A stretch of 64,000 nucleotides of DNA from Streptomyces sp. CB01580 (GTDB taxonomy: Bacteria; Actinomycetota; Actinomycetes; Streptomycetales; Streptomycetaceae): positions 124,001-188,000 of the forward strand of contig NZ_LIXJ01000007.1 of the NCBI RefSeq assembly GCF_001905795.1, read 5' to 3'. Below are positions 10,577 through 21,508 of this stretch, piece by piece (positions within the stretch are counted from its first letter, which is position 1; each line of letters starts with the position of its first letter). A program made the translations under genes and the position numbers. Below the pieces are notes generated by a model. It ran no database searches and was not told the DNA's origin. It saw nothing but the letters and a program-made list of their open reading frames with translations.

Positions 10577-11599
10577 ATGACTCCGACGAATTCGACGACC
10601 ACGACGACCACGACCACTCCGGCGACCCGGGCCACCACGACGACTCCGACCGCCTCGACGCGGCCCCACGACGTATGGCTGCCGTATCCCGCCGAAGAGA
10701 TCGAGGGGCTTCCGGACGGCCTCGTCTACCGCTTCTGGGACGGCACGGGGGACTTCCCGGCGGACCCGGCCGACTGCGCCTTCTACGTCGTGCCGTACAT
10801 GTCGGACGCCGGGACCGCGACCCGTCCGTTCGCGGCCATGACACGGGTCCGGGCCGTGCAGACGCTCACCGCGGGCATCGACCACGTGGAACCGAGCCTC
10901 GGGGCGCTGCCCCCGGGAGTGCGGCTGTGCAACGCCAAGGGGGTCCACGAGACGTCGACCGCGGAGCTCGCCCTCACCCTGATCCTCGCCTCCCTGCGCG
11001 GCATCCCCGGATTCGTCCGCGGCCAGGACCGGGAGGAGTGGCGGGCCGGTTTCTATCCCGCGCTCGCCGACAAGTCCGTGCTGATCGTGGGGTACGGGGC
11101 GATCGGCGCGGCCATCGAGGACCGGCTCGCGCCCTTCGAGTGCGCACGCGTCGCACGCGTCGCACGCTCCGCGCGGACGACGGAGCGCGGCCCCGTGCAC
11201 ACGCTCGACGACCTGCCCGCGCTCCTGCCCGAGTCGGACGTCGTCGTGCTGGCCACCCCGCTGACCCCGTCCACACAGGGGCTGGTGGACGCGGAGTTCC
11301 TCGCCGCGATGCCGGACGGCGCGCTGCTCGTGAACGTGGCGCGGGGCGGGGTCGTCGACACCGGAGCACTACTGGCCGAACTGGAGTCCGGCCGGTTGCG
11401 CGCGACCCTCGACGTCACCGACCCGGAACCCCTGCCGGCCGGACACCCCCTCTGGCACGCGCCCCACGTCCTCGTCTCCCCGCACGTGGGCGGCACCAGC
11501 TCCGCGTTCCTGCCGCGCGCCAAGCGCCTGTTGACCGCTCAACTGAGCCGCTTCGCCGCGGGGGAGCCGTTGCGGAACGTCGTGCACACCACCGGCTGA
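10577..11599 (+). CDS. D-isomer-specific 2-hydroxyacid dehydrogenase
   Basis: The 340-residue protein has the NAD-binding motif VGYGAIG in the middle and the family catalytic set: Arg in NVARGG, Glu in DVTDPEPLP and His in SPHVGG. It should interconvert a 2-keto acid and a D-2-hydroxy acid with NAD(P)H. The N-terminus is odd: residues 3-29 are almost only Thr with a few Ser, Ala and Pro, produced by an ACG/ACC codon run, and could be untranslated if a later start is used, although no better start was found. A short GCACGCGTC triplication near 11145 encodes ARVARVARS inside the NAD domain. Confidence 0.88.
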   Translation: MTPTNSTTTTTTTTPATRATTTTPTASTRPHDVWLPYPAEEIEGLPDGLVYRFWDGTGDFPADPADCAFYVVPYMSDAGTATRPFAAMTRVRAVQTLTAGIDHVEPSLGALPPGVRLCNAKGVHETSTAELALTLILASLRGIPGFVRGQDREEWRAGFYPALADKSVLIVGYGAIGAAIEDRLAPFECARVARVARSARTTERGPVHTLDDLPALLPESDVVVLATPLTPSTQGLVDAEFLAAMPDGALLVNVARGGVVDTGALLAELESGRLRATLDVTDPEPLPAGHPLWHAPHVLVSPHVGGTSSAFLPRAKRLLTAQLSRFAAGEPLRNVVHTTG

Positions 11600-11833
11600 T
11601 CATGTTGCGCACCAAGGGACGGCCAGGGAGCGAACCACAAGATGATCACGGGATACCCATGAACCGACCACGCTACGGGCCCGTATGACTGCGCTCCGTC
11701 TCGACCGCCACCTTGATCGTCACGCAGCGTAGATGGACTATGTCCCTGAGTGACCGGTCTGGTGTATCGTCCCGAAAGGGGCGCTGCGCCGAGGAGGGAC
11801 GGTGCCGGGGAGGACGCAACACACGAGGGGGCG

Positions 11834-14800
11834 ATGGGTGATGTACGGCCGAGGGGCGAACGATCCGACACGGCACGGCGGCCGACGGCTGCCGTGTCCC
11901 GACGGCGGGTGCCGGCCGCCCGCCCGCGCGTCGGCGGGGGCGGCCGACCGCGGACGGGTCCCAGTGGTGTGCCGGGCGCGCGTGCGCCGGTCGGCGCCGG
12001 GTGTGCGCCGGTGAGCGCGCCGAGCGATGCCTTCGGGGCGTTCCTGGCCCGGCGGTCGGCCGTCGGCGGGACCGGCGCGGTGGTCTCGCAGATCCTGCTC
12101 GGCCTCGTCTGCGGCGGTTACGCGGTCGGGGCGGCCCTCGGCTGGGGCTCGCCGGAAGTGGCGCTCTTCATGGGGGATTTCGGTCTCAGCGCCGCCGCGC
12201 TGATCGCCGCCGTCTCCTGCTACCTCTACGCGCGCGCCGACGGCGACCGGTGCCGCCCGGCCTGGCTGCTGTTCTCGTTCTCCTCGCTCATGGCGGCCGG
12301 GGGCAACGCCGTCTGGGGCTGGTACGAGGTCGTGCAGGGGGTCCGGGTGCCCAGCCCCTCCCTCGCCGACGTCTTCTTCCTGTGCTTCGCGCCGCCCGCC
12401 GTCATCGGGCTGCTCGTCCTCGCCAAACGTCCCGTCACGCGGGCCGGATGGCTCTGCCTCGTGCTCGACTCCTGGCTGATCGGCGGCTCGCTCCTCACCA
12501 TCTCCTGGAGCCTCGCCCTCGCCCACACCGCGCACGTCACGGACGCCGAGGGGACGAGCGTGGCCCGCGCGGCGCTCTCGCTGGCCTATCCGCTGCTCGA
12601 CATCGTGCTGGTCTCCATGGTGCTGGCCCTGCACTTCCGCCGCGCCAACATCAACCGCTCCGCGGTGAACACGGCCATCGCCGCACTCGCCGTGACGGTC
12701 CTGTCCGACGCCCTGTTCACCTCGCCGCTGCTGCGGCAGGCGTACCACTCCGGCCAGCTGCTGGACGCCGGCTGGTTCGCCGGTTCGCTGCTCCTCGCCT
12801 ACGCCCCCTGGGGCGTGCGCGCCGCCTCCGGCGACGTCCTGGCGCCGCGCGAAGCGCCGCGCCAGGCCAGTAGCCGGCCCATCGCCGGTTCGCTGGCCGC
12901 TCTCACGCCGTACCTCGCCGCCGCCGTCTGCACCCTCGGCATCCTCTACAACGCCGTCGAGGGCCGTACGGTCGACCGCGTCGTGGTCTTCACCGGCTGC
13001 ACGGTGGCGCTCGCCCTCGTGGTCCGGCAGGCCATCATGCTCGTCGACAACATCGCCCTCACCCAGGAGCTGGCGCAGAAGGAGAACCACTTCCGCTCGC
13101 TGGTGCAGGGTTCCAGCGACGTCATCATGATCGCCGCCCCCACCGGCGTCCTGCGCTACGTCAGCCCCGCCGCCGCGGGGGTGTACGGGCGCGACGCCGA
13201 GGACCTGGTCGGCACCCAGCTCGCCTCGGTCATCCACCCCGACGACCTGGGCGGCGTGGTCCACGAGCTGCGCCGGTTCCTCGCCGCCCCGCAGAGCGAG
13301 GAACCGACCACCCGGATCGAGTGCCGCTTCAGATCGGGCACGGGCGACTGGCTCAACGTCGAGTCCACGGTCAACCGCCATCAGGGCGGGCTGATCCTCA
13401 ACAGCCGCGACGTGACCGAACGCGTGCGGCTCCAGGCCCAGCTGCAGCACAACGCCGAGCACGACCCGCTCACCGGCCTGCCCAACCGCGCCCTGTTCAC
13501 CGAGCGGGTACGGCAGGCTCTCGGCGGCCGTCGCACCGGCGACGCGGGCACCGCCGTGCTCTTCATCGACCTCGACGGCTTCAAGGCGGTCAACGACCGT
13601 CTGGGCCACCAGGCGGGCGACGAACTCCTCGTCCAGGCCGCCCGCCGTCTCCAGGAGTCCGTCCGGGCCGGCGACACCGCGGCCCGCCTCGGCGGCGACG
13701 AGTTCGCGGCGATCATCCTCGGCGACGGCGCGGGCGACCAGTCCGCCCGGGAGTGCCAGGTCCACGAGATCGCCGACCGACTCCGTCTCACCCTCTCCCG
13801 GCCCTACCACGTCGGCGTCGGCCCCGGCGAGGTCAGGGTCGCCGCGTCCATCGGGGTCGCGTTCGCCGAGCCCGGTATCACCCCCAGCGACCTCATGCGC
13901 AACGCCGACCTCGCCATGTACCGGGCCAAGGCGGGCGGCAAGAACCGCGTCGAGCTGTACGCCCCGCAGATGCAGGCCGAGGTCGTCCGCCGTTCGGAGC
14001 TGGCCGCCCGGCTCCGCAACGCGCTGCGCGACGGCGAGTTCGCCCTGCTCCACCAGCCGGTGGTGCACCTGGCCAGCGGCACCGTGGCGGCCGTCGCCGC
14101 CCAGGCGCGCTGGCGGTCCGCCCAGGGCATCCTGTTCACCCCCGCCGAGTTCCTCCGCGTCGCCGAGGACGGCGACCGCACCGCCGAACTCGGCCGCTGG
14201 CTCCTCGAAGAGGCCATCGAGCAGGCCGCCGACCGGGCCAGGGCCGGACACCAGGTCTCCGTCGCGGTACGGCTCCCCGCCCGCAGACTGCTCGACAAGG
14301 GGACGCCGTCCGGCTCCATCGAGGCCCTGCTCACGCGGCACCGCCTGCCCTCCGGCACCCTGATGATCGAGGTCGCCGAGAGCGACCCCCGGATCCCCTT
14401 CGACGAACTCGAACAACGCCTCGTGGCACTGCGCCGCCTCGGCGTGCGCATCGCGCTCGACGGATTCGGCAGCGGATACGCGGCCATAAACGCGCTCCGC
14501 CGGCTCCCCATCGACGTACTCAAACTGGACCGCGGTCTCGTCGAGGGCGTCGTGGAGTCCGCCCGCCTCCACAAGATCACCAGCGGCCTGCTGCGGATCG
14601 CCTGCGACCTGGGCATGCAGTCCGTGGCCGACGGGGTCGACGTGCCGGAGCAGGTCCTGGCCCTGCGCGCCATGGGCTGTACGCACGGACAGGGGATGGC
14701 GTTCTCCGGGCCGCTCGACGAGTACCGGCTGCGCCGCGCCCTGACCCGGGGCACGTTCCCGATGCCCGGCACCGCCACCGCGGAACCCGTCCTGACGGGC

Positions 14801-14857
14801 GGCTCGATCCCACTCCTCAGCGGCTCACATGCTGAGACGCCCGTCCCACCCACTTGA
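11834..14857 (+). CDS. cdgC: Membrane PAS-GGDEF-EAL cyclic-di-GMP protein, CdgC-like, with degenerate EAL
   Basis: The protein (about 1007 aa from ATG 11834) has about ten hydrophobic helices in the first 420 residues, then a PAS domain ([19 protein letters not shown]), a GGDEF domain and an EAL domain. The diguanylate cyclase site is intact (GGDEF 620-624) and the inhibitory site RAGD lies five residues before it (611-614). The EAL signature is lost: it reads AVAAQARW (AAQ at 755-757), and the DDFG motif reads DGFG, so phosphodiesterase activity is unlikely. The position directly before ilvB matches the Streptomyces gene I know as cdgC (S. coelicolor SCO5511); that symbol is from memory. The start is uncertain: GAGGGGGCG precedes ATG 11834, while GTG 12011 and an upstream ATG at 11750 are in frame. 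Confidence 0.87.
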   Translation: MGDVRPRGERSDTARRPTAAVSRRRVPAARPRVGGGGRPRTGPSGVPGARAPVGAGCAPVSAPSDAFGAFLARRSAVGGTGAVVSQILLGLVCGGYAVGAALGWGSPEVALFMGDFGLSAAALIAAVSCYLYARADGDRCRPAWLLFSFSSLMAAGGNAVWGWYEVVQGVRVPSPSLADVFFLCFAPPAVIGLLVLAKRPVTRAGWLCLVLDSWLIGGSLLTISWSLALAHTAHVTDAEGTSVARAALSLAYPLLDIVLVSMVLALHFRRANINRSAVNTAIAALAVTVLSDALFTSPLLRQAYHSGQLLDAGWFAGSLLLAYAPWGVRAASGDVLAPREAPRQASSRPIAGSLAALTPYLAAAVCTLGILYNAVEGRTVDRVVVFTGCTVALALVVRQAIMLVDNIALTQELAQKENHFRSLVQGSSDVIMIAAPTGVLRYVSPAAAGVYGRDAEDLVGTQLASVIHPDDLGGVVHELRRFLAAPQSEEPTTRIECRFRSGTGDWLNVESTVNRHQGGLILNSRDVTERVRLQAQLQHNAEHDPLTGLPNRALFTERVRQALGGRRTGDAGTAVLFIDLDGFKAVNDRLGHQAGDELLVQAARRLQESVRAGDTAARLGGDEFAAIILGDGAGDQSARECQVHEIADRLRLTLSRPYHVGVGPGEVRVAASIGVAFAEPGITPSDLMRNADLAMYRAKAGGKNRVELYAPQMQAEVVRRSELAARLRNALRDGEFALLHQPVVHLASGTVAAVAAQARWRSAQGILFTPAEFLRVAEDGDRTAELGRWLLEEAIEQAADRARAGHQVSVAVRLPARRLLDKGTPSGSIEALLTRHRLPSGTLMIEVAESDPRIPFDELEQRLVALRRLGVRIALDGFGSGYAAINALRRLPIDVLKLDRGLVEGVVESARLHKITSGLLRIACDLGMQSVADGVDVPEQVLALRAMGCTHGQGMAFSGPLDEYRLRRALTRGTFPMPGTATAEPVLTGGSIPLLSGSHAETPVPPT

Positions 14858-14890
14858 CACGTCGTGTGCGTCGGAGAGAGGGTCGATGCC

Positions 14891-14932
14891 ATGCGCACCC
14901 GAATTCTCGTACTTGGACAGCGCGTCGGCTGA
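14891..14932 (+). CDS. ilvB leader peptide [13 protein letters not shown]
   Basis: A 13-codon reading frame follows the strong purine stretch GGAGAGAGGG and encodes [13 protein letters not shown]. It contains one Ile, two Leu and two Val codons, and four of the five are in the run ATT, CTC, GTA, CTT, of which ATT, GTA and CTT are rare in high-GC streptomycetes. It is followed by a hairpin and then an intrinsic terminator, so ribosome stalling on scarce charged branched-chain tRNAs can plausibly control read-through into ilvB. Leader peptides with terminators before ilvB were predicted by comparative genomics for Streptomyces; this is a clear member. Confidence 0.85.
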   Translation: MRTRILVLGQRVG

Positions 14933-14933
14933 A

Positions 14934-14958
14934 GCAGAGTCCCTCGATGGCACTCTGC
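14934..14958 (+). promoter_or_regulatory. First leader hairpin of the ilvB attenuator
   Basis: GCAGAGT (14934-14940) pairs with ACTCTGC (14952-14958) to give a 7-bp stem starting two bases after the leader stop codon. A ribosome finishing or stalled on the leader peptide would cover its 5' arm, so this hairpin is the likely sensor part of the attenuator. The switch partner is inferred, not demonstrated. Confidence 0.55.
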
Positions 14959-14976
14959 AGACCACACCGACGCGCT

Positions 14977-15010
14977 CCCCTCGCTTGCCTCATGGCACGA
15001 GGGGTTTTTT
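14977..15010 (+). terminator. Intrinsic terminator of the ilvB attenuator
   Basis: CCCCTCG (14977-14983) pairs with CGAGGGG (14998-15004), an inner TGCC/GGCA stem closes a TCAT loop, and six T residues follow at once. This is a textbook factor-independent terminator, rare in Streptomyces, placed 71 bases before ilvB. Its position after the branched-chain leader peptide makes it the attenuating element. Confidence 0.88.
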
Positions 15011-15080
15011 GTTGCACCGGAACCACGCAAACGCCGCAGAACACCCCGCACGAACCCTCAGCTTCGAGAAGAGAATGCCG

Positions 15081-16931
15081 ATGACCGAGCAGGCCACAGG
15101 GGCCCACCATCCCCAGCCGCGGGCCCGTAACGGCGGATCGCCCGCCGCCACCGTTGAGCACGTCACGGGCGCGCAGTCCCTCATCCGCTCCCTCGAGGAG
15201 GTGGGGGCCGACACGGTATTCGGCATTCCCGGCGGCGCCATCCTTCCGGCCTACGACCCGATGATGGACTCCACCCGGGTCCGTCACGTGCTGGTCCGTC
15301 ACGAGCAGGGCGCCGGACACGCCGCCACCGGCTACGCGCAGGCCACCGGCAAGGTCGGCGTCTGCATGGCCACCTCGGGACCCGGTGCCACCAACCTGGT
15401 CACGCCGATCGCGGACGCCCACATGGACTCCGTCCCGCTGGTGGCGATCACGGGCCAGGTCGCCTCGGGGGCGATCGGCACGGACGCCTTCCAGGAGGCG
15501 GACATCTGCGGCATCACGATGCCGGTCACCAAGCACAACTTCCTCGTCACCAAGGCCGAGGACATCCCGCACACCATCGCCGAGGCGTTCCACATCGCCT
15601 CGACCGGCCGTCCGGGCCCCGTCCTCGTCGACATCGCCAAGGACGCCCTCCAGGCGCAGACCACGTTCAGCTGGCCGCCCACCCAGGACCTGCCCGGCTA
15701 CCGCCCGGTCACCAAGCCGCACGCCAAGCAGATCCGCGAGGCCGCCAAGCTGATCACCCAGGCCGAGCGCCCGGTGCTGTACGTCGGCGGCGGCGTCATC
15801 AAGGCCGGGGCCACCGCCGAACTGAAGGTCCTCGCCGAACTCACCGGAGCGCCCGTCACCACCACGCTGATGGCGCTCGGCGCATTCCCCGACAGCCACC
15901 CGCTGCACGTCGGAATGCCGGGCATGCACGGTTCGGTCACCGCCGTCACCGCGCTGCAGAAGGCCGACCTGATCGTCGCCCTCGGCGCCCGGTTCGACGA
16001 CCGCGTCACGGGCAGGCTGGACAGCTTCGCCCCGTATGCCAAGATCGTCCATGCCGACATCGACCCGGCCGAGATCGGCAAGAACCGCGCGGCCGACGTG
16101 CCGATCGTGGGCGACGCCCGCGAGGTCCTGGCCGACCTCGTCCAGGCCGTCCAGGCCGAGCACACCGCGGGTCATGTCGGTGACTACGCGTCCTGGTGGA
16201 AGGACCTCGATCGCTGGCGCGAGACGTACCCGCTGGGCTACGACCTCCCCGAGGACGGCAGTCTGTCCCCGCAGCAGGTCATCCAGCGCATCGGCCGGCT
16301 CGCCCCCGAGGGCACGATCTTCGCCGCGGGCGTCGGCCAGCACCAGATGTGGGCCGCCCACTTCATCGACTACGAGCGGCCCGCCACCTGGCTGAACTCC
16401 GGCGGTGCCGGAACGATGGGGTACGCGGTCCCGGCCGCGATGGGCGCCAAGGCCGGCGCGCCGGACCGCACCGTCTGGGCCATCGACGGCGACGGCTGCT
16501 TCCAGATGACCAACCAGGAACTCACCACCTGCGCGCTCAACAACATCCCGATCAAGGTCGCGATCATCAACAACGGCGCGCTCGGCATGGTCCGCCAGTG
16601 GCAGACCCTGTTCTACAACCAGCGGTACTCCAACACGGTGCTGCACTCCGGTGCCGACACCGAGGGCGTCCCGGCGAAGGGCACCCGAGTCCCGGACTTC
16701 GTCAAGCTGTCCGAGGCCATGGGGTGTCACGCCATCCGCTGCGAGGACCCGGCCGACCTGGACAAGGTCATCGAAGAGGCCAACTCCATCAACGACCGTC
16801 CGGTCGTCATCGACTTCATCGTCCACGAGGACGCCATGGTCTGGCCGATGGTCGCCGCCGGCACCTCGAACGACGAGGTCATGGCCGCCCGCGGGGTCCG
16901 CCCCGACTTCGGCGACAACGAAGACGACTGA
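15081..16931 (+). CDS. ilvB: Acetolactate synthase large (catalytic) subunit
   Basis: The 616-residue thiamine-diphosphate enzyme condenses two pyruvates, or pyruvate with 2-oxobutyrate, as the first common step of valine, leucine and isoleucine synthesis. The catalytic Glu is in [14 protein letters not shown] near the N-terminus, and the ThDP/Mg motif is [10 protein letters not shown] near residue 475. The length fits the family. I chose ATG 15081 because GAGAAG lies nine bases upstream; the ATG at 15075 is too close. Expression is probably set by the leader-peptide attenuator just upstream. The regulatory subunit gene follows after 22 bases. Confidence 0.96.
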   Translation: MTEQATGAHHPQPRARNGGSPAATVEHVTGAQSLIRSLEEVGADTVFGIPGGAILPAYDPMMDSTRVRHVLVRHEQGAGHAATGYAQATGKVGVCMATSGPGATNLVTPIADAHMDSVPLVAITGQVASGAIGTDAFQEADICGITMPVTKHNFLVTKAEDIPHTIAEAFHIASTGRPGPVLVDIAKDALQAQTTFSWPPTQDLPGYRPVTKPHAKQIREAAKLITQAERPVLYVGGGVIKAGATAELKVLAELTGAPVTTTLMALGAFPDSHPLHVGMPGMHGSVTAVTALQKADLIVALGARFDDRVTGRLDSFAPYAKIVHADIDPAEIGKNRAADVPIVGDAREVLADLVQAVQAEHTAGHVGDYASWWKDLDRWRETYPLGYDLPEDGSLSPQQVIQRIGRLAPEGTIFAAGVGQHQMWAAHFIDYERPATWLNSGGAGTMGYAVPAAMGAKAGAPDRTVWAIDGDGCFQMTNQELTTCALNNIPIKVAIINNGALGMVRQWQTLFYNQRYSNTVLHSGADTEGVPAKGTRVPDFVKLSEAMGCHAIRCEDPADLDKVIEEANSINDRPVVIDFIVHEDAMVWPMVAAGTSNDEVMAARGVRPDFGDNEDD

Positions 16932-16953
16932 GAGACCGAGAGAGACCGACGCC

Positions 16954-18619
<1,666 letters not shown>

Positions 18620-18628
18620 GCACGCCCA

Positions 18629-18658
18629 GGGGGCGGACCGGAGCGCCGGTCCGCCCCC
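18629..18658 (+). terminator. Strong hairpin after ilvC
   Basis: GGGGGCGGACCGG pairs with CCGGTCCGCCCCC over 13 bp with an AGCG loop, ten bases after the ilvC stop codon. There is no clear T-run, which is normal for Streptomyces terminators. Confidence 0.75.
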
Positions 18659-18882
18659 GTCGCATTCACCGCCGGAAGAGGCTGCGCGCACGTGTGTACA
18701 AGTCGTCCACTCCGTGTGGGTGATCCTTCCAACGGGGCGCAGTGCGCGCCCCGGCGCATGACTACACTGCTCCACACATACACGCGTCAGGCCCACAGTG
18801 TCGTGCGTCTTCCACGCGGCAAGCCCCTCCACCGCCTGCGGCCGTCGGGACGGCCGTCCGCACTGGACCTGTGAGGACTCAC

Positions 18883-20475
18883 GTGAGCTCGAAACCCGTC
18901 GTACTCATCGCTGAAGAGCTGTCGCCCGCCACGGTTGACGCCTTGGGCCCGGACTTCGAGATCCGGCACTGCAACGGCGCGGACCGTGCCGAACTCCTCC
19001 CCGCGATCGTCGACGTCGACGCCATCCTGGTGCGCTCCGCCACCAAGGTCGACGCCGAGGCCATCGCCGCCGCCACGAAGCTGAAGGTCGTGGCCCGCGC
19101 GGGCGTCGGCCTCGACAATGTCGACGTCTCCGCCGCCACCAAGGCCGGCGTGATGGTCGTCAATGCCCCGACCTCCAACATCGTCACCGCCGCCGAACTG
19201 GCCTGCGGTCTGCTGATCGCCACCGCGCGCAACATCCCGCAGGCCAACACCGCGCTCAAGAACGCCGAGTGGAAGCGCTCCAAGTACACCGGCGTGGAGC
19301 TGAGCGAGAAGACCCTCGGCGTCGTCGGCCTCGGCCGCATCGGTGTCCTGGTCGCCCAGCGCATGTCGGCCTTCGGTATGAAGATCGTCGCGTACGACCC
19401 CTATGTGCAGCCCGCGCGTGCCGCCCAGATGGGCGTCAAGCTCCTCTCGCTCGACGAGCTGCTGGAGGTGTCGGACTTCATCACCGTGCACCTGCCCAAG
19501 ACCCCCGAGACGGTCGGCCTGATCGGCGACGAGGCGCTGCACAAGGTGAAGCCCACCGTGCGCCTCGTCAACGCCGCGCGCGGCGGCATCGTCGACGAGG
19601 CGGCGCTCGCCTCCGCCCTCAAGGAGGGCCGGGTCGCCGGTGCCGGTCTCGACGTGTACGCGAAGGAGCCCTGCACGGACTCCCCGCTGTTCGAGTTCGA
19701 CCAGGTCGTCTGCACCCCGCACCTGGGCGCGTCCACGGACGAGGCGCAGGAGAAGGCGGGCATCGCGGTCGCCAAGTCCGTGCGCCTGGCCCTCGCCGGC
19801 GAGCTGGTGCCGGACGCGGTCAACGTCCAGGGCGGCGTCATCGCCCAGGACGTGCGCCCGGGTCTGCCGCTCGCCGAGAAGCTCGGCCGGATCTTCACCG
19901 CGCTGGCGGGCGAGGTCGCGGTCCGGCTCGACGTCGAGGTGTACGGCGAGATCACCCAGCACGACGTCAAGGTGCTCGAACTCTCCGCACTGAAGGGCGT
20001 GTTCGAGGATGTCGTCGACGAGACCGTGTCGTACGTGAACGCCCCCCTCTTCGCGCAGGAACGCGGCGTCGAGGTCCGCCTCACCACCAGCTCCGAGTCG
20101 CCCGACCACCGCAACCTGGTGACCGTCCGCGGCACGCTCGCGGACGGCGACGAGGTCGCGGTCTCCGGCACGCTGGCCGGGCCCAAGCACCTCCAGAAGA
20201 TCGTCGCCGTCGGCGAGTACGACGTGGACCTGGCGCTCGCCGACCACATGCTGGTGCTGCGCTACGAGGACCGCCCCGGCGTCGTCGGCACGGTCGGCCG
20301 GATCCTCGGCGAGGCCGGTCTGAACATCGCGGGCATGCAGGTGTCGCGGACGGGCGCGGGCGGTGAGGCGCTGGTCGTCCTCACCGTCGACGACGACGTC
20401 CCGGCCTCGGTGCTCGCCGAGATCTCCACGGAGATCGGTGCCACCTCCGCCCGTACGGTGAACCTGACCGACTGA
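18883..20475 (+). CDS. serA: D-3-phosphoglycerate dehydrogenase
   Basis: The 530-residue enzyme oxidises 3-phosphoglycerate, the first step of serine synthesis. It has the long actinobacterial architecture: substrate and NAD domains (GLGRIG, then NAARGG, DVYAKEP and CTPHLGAST with the catalytic Arg, Glu and His), an allosteric substrate-binding domain, and a C-terminal ACT domain (EDRPGVVGTVGRILGEAG) that can sense serine. The GTG at 18883 follows GTGAGGACTC and gives the family start SSKPVVLIAE. The 260 bases upstream of it contain only a GGGGCGC/GCGCCCC hairpin near 18735-18752. Confidence 0.95.
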   Translation: MSSKPVVLIAEELSPATVDALGPDFEIRHCNGADRAELLPAIVDVDAILVRSATKVDAEAIAAATKLKVVARAGVGLDNVDVSAATKAGVMVVNAPTSNIVTAAELACGLLIATARNIPQANTALKNAEWKRSKYTGVELSEKTLGVVGLGRIGVLVAQRMSAFGMKIVAYDPYVQPARAAQMGVKLLSLDELLEVSDFITVHLPKTPETVGLIGDEALHKVKPTVRLVNAARGGIVDEAALASALKEGRVAGAGLDVYAKEPCTDSPLFEFDQVVCTPHLGASTDEAQEKAGIAVAKSVRLALAGELVPDAVNVQGGVIAQDVRPGLPLAEKLGRIFTALAGEVAVRLDVEVYGEITQHDVKVLELSALKGVFEDVVDETVSYVNAPLFAQERGVEVRLTTSSESPDHRNLVTVRGTLADGDEVAVSGTLAGPKHLQKIVAVGEYDVDLALADHMLVLRYEDRPGVVGTVGRILGEAGLNIAGMQVSRTGAGGEALVVLTVDDDVPASVLAEISTEIGATSARTVNLTD

Positions 20476-20521
20476 CGGCCGCACCCTCACGGCGCCCCCG
20501 GACCCGGCCTGCCCGGCATCT

Positions 20522-20546
20522 AGACGTACGTCTTACACGGACGTCT
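20522..20546. promoter_or_regulatory. Likely operator of the following TetR gene
   Basis: The perfect palindrome AGACGTACGTCT (20522-20533) is followed by a third half-site ACGTCT (20541-20546), giving alternative spacings of the same half-site. It lies 23-47 bases before the start of the TetR-family gene and overlaps its promoter: a TACGCT -10 box at 20557-20562 stands seven bases before the ATG. Autoregulation by the TetR protein is the simplest reading. Confidence 0.65.
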
Positions 20547-20568
20547 GCATGCCGGGTACGCTGCTCTC

Positions 20569-21159
20569 ATGGGACACCGTGAGGATCTGCTCGAAGGCGC
20601 CAAGCGCTGCCTGCTGGAAAAGGGGTACGCACGGACGACGGCGCGCGACATCGTGGCCGCCTCCGGCACGAACCTCGCCTCCATCGGCTACCACTACGGT
20701 TCCAAGGAGGCCCTGCTCAACCTGGCCTTCCTCAAGCTGACCGAGGAGTGGGGCGATGTGCTCACGAAACGGCGGGGCGAGGACACGGACGAGGCCGGCG
20801 GGGCCCCCGGGACGCCGCTCGACCAGTTCCGTGACACCTGGGAGCGGGTGATCGACAGCTACGAGCGGACCCGTTCGGTCTGGCAGCTCCAGATGGAGGT
20901 CATCTCCCGGATCGACCAGGACCCGGAGCTGCGGAAGGCGCTGATCGGCCCACAGCGCGAGGGGCGGGACGGGCTGGCCGAGAACATGCTCGGCATCGAC
21001 CCCGAGAAGGACCCCGAGAAGGCCCGGGTGGCGGGGCTGTTCTGCCAGGCACTGCTCGCCGGCGTGATGGTGCAGTGGCTGATGGACAGCGATTCGGCGC
21101 CGTCCGCACAGGATCTGACGGACGGACTGAAGGCGGTCCTCGAAGGGCGTGCGTCCTGA
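20569..21159 (+). CDS. TetR-family transcriptional regulator
   Basis: The 196-residue protein has an N-terminal TetR helix-turn-helix (GAKRCLLEKGYARTTARDIV, then TNLASIGYHYGSKEALL) and a helical ligand-binding C-terminal domain. The ATG at 20569 has no ribosome site but lies seven bases after a TACGCT -10 box, so the mRNA may be leaderless. A palindrome in its promoter suggests that it represses itself. No neighbouring transporter or enzyme points to a ligand. Confidence 0.9.
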   Translation: MGHREDLLEGAKRCLLEKGYARTTARDIVAASGTNLASIGYHYGSKEALLNLAFLKLTEEWGDVLTKRRGEDTDEAGGAPGTPLDQFRDTWERVIDSYERTRSVWQLQMEVISRIDQDPELRKALIGPQREGRDGLAENMLGIDPEKDPEKARVAGLFCQALLAGVMVQWLMDSDSAPSAQDLTDGLKAVLEGRAS

Positions 21160-21217
21160 CGACGCCGCTCGCGTCGCGTTCCTCGCGCGGCGCGCTTCCA
21201 GCGGCACCGGAACGTTC

Positions 21218-21271
21218 GCGTACATCGCGGTGCGCCCCCTGCCCGCGTACATCGCGGTGCGCCCCCTGCCC
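21218..21271 (+). repeat. 27-bp tandem duplication
   Basis: A 27-base unit starting GCGTACATCGCGGTGCGCCC occurs twice in direct succession (21218-21244, 21245-21271), and a third copy begins but decays. It lies in the 349-base gap between the TetR gene and the toxin gene; apart from it I see nothing gene-like in that gap. Confidence 0.85.
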
Positions 21272-21508
21272 GTGTACCCCTTTCCCCGCATCCCCTGCCA
21301 CCCCGTCGCCCGCTTTTCCCGTCCGCGCGGCACCCCTGCCGGCGCGGGCTCGCGCGTGCGGGCGACCGCTTCACCGGGCGGTGACGGGGGCTCACGCGCT
21401 CGGGGTGGGCCCGGCGTTGGGTCCTGAGACCCATGACGCGGGACGGCCCCGACCCTAGGGTGAGTCGCTGTCATGTGACTTGCTGACATCGGGGGTCGGG
21501 GGGCACGT

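Noticed and set aside
11659..11688. Nine-codon frame MNRPRYGPV before the GGDEF gene
   Set aside because: No ribosome site, no hairpin and no control codons.
11738..14686. Very long reverse-strand open frame opposite the GGDEF protein
   Set aside because: It is the antisense shadow of a GC-rich gene; it has no domain text, and the forward frame has clear PAS, GGDEF and EAL-like motifs.
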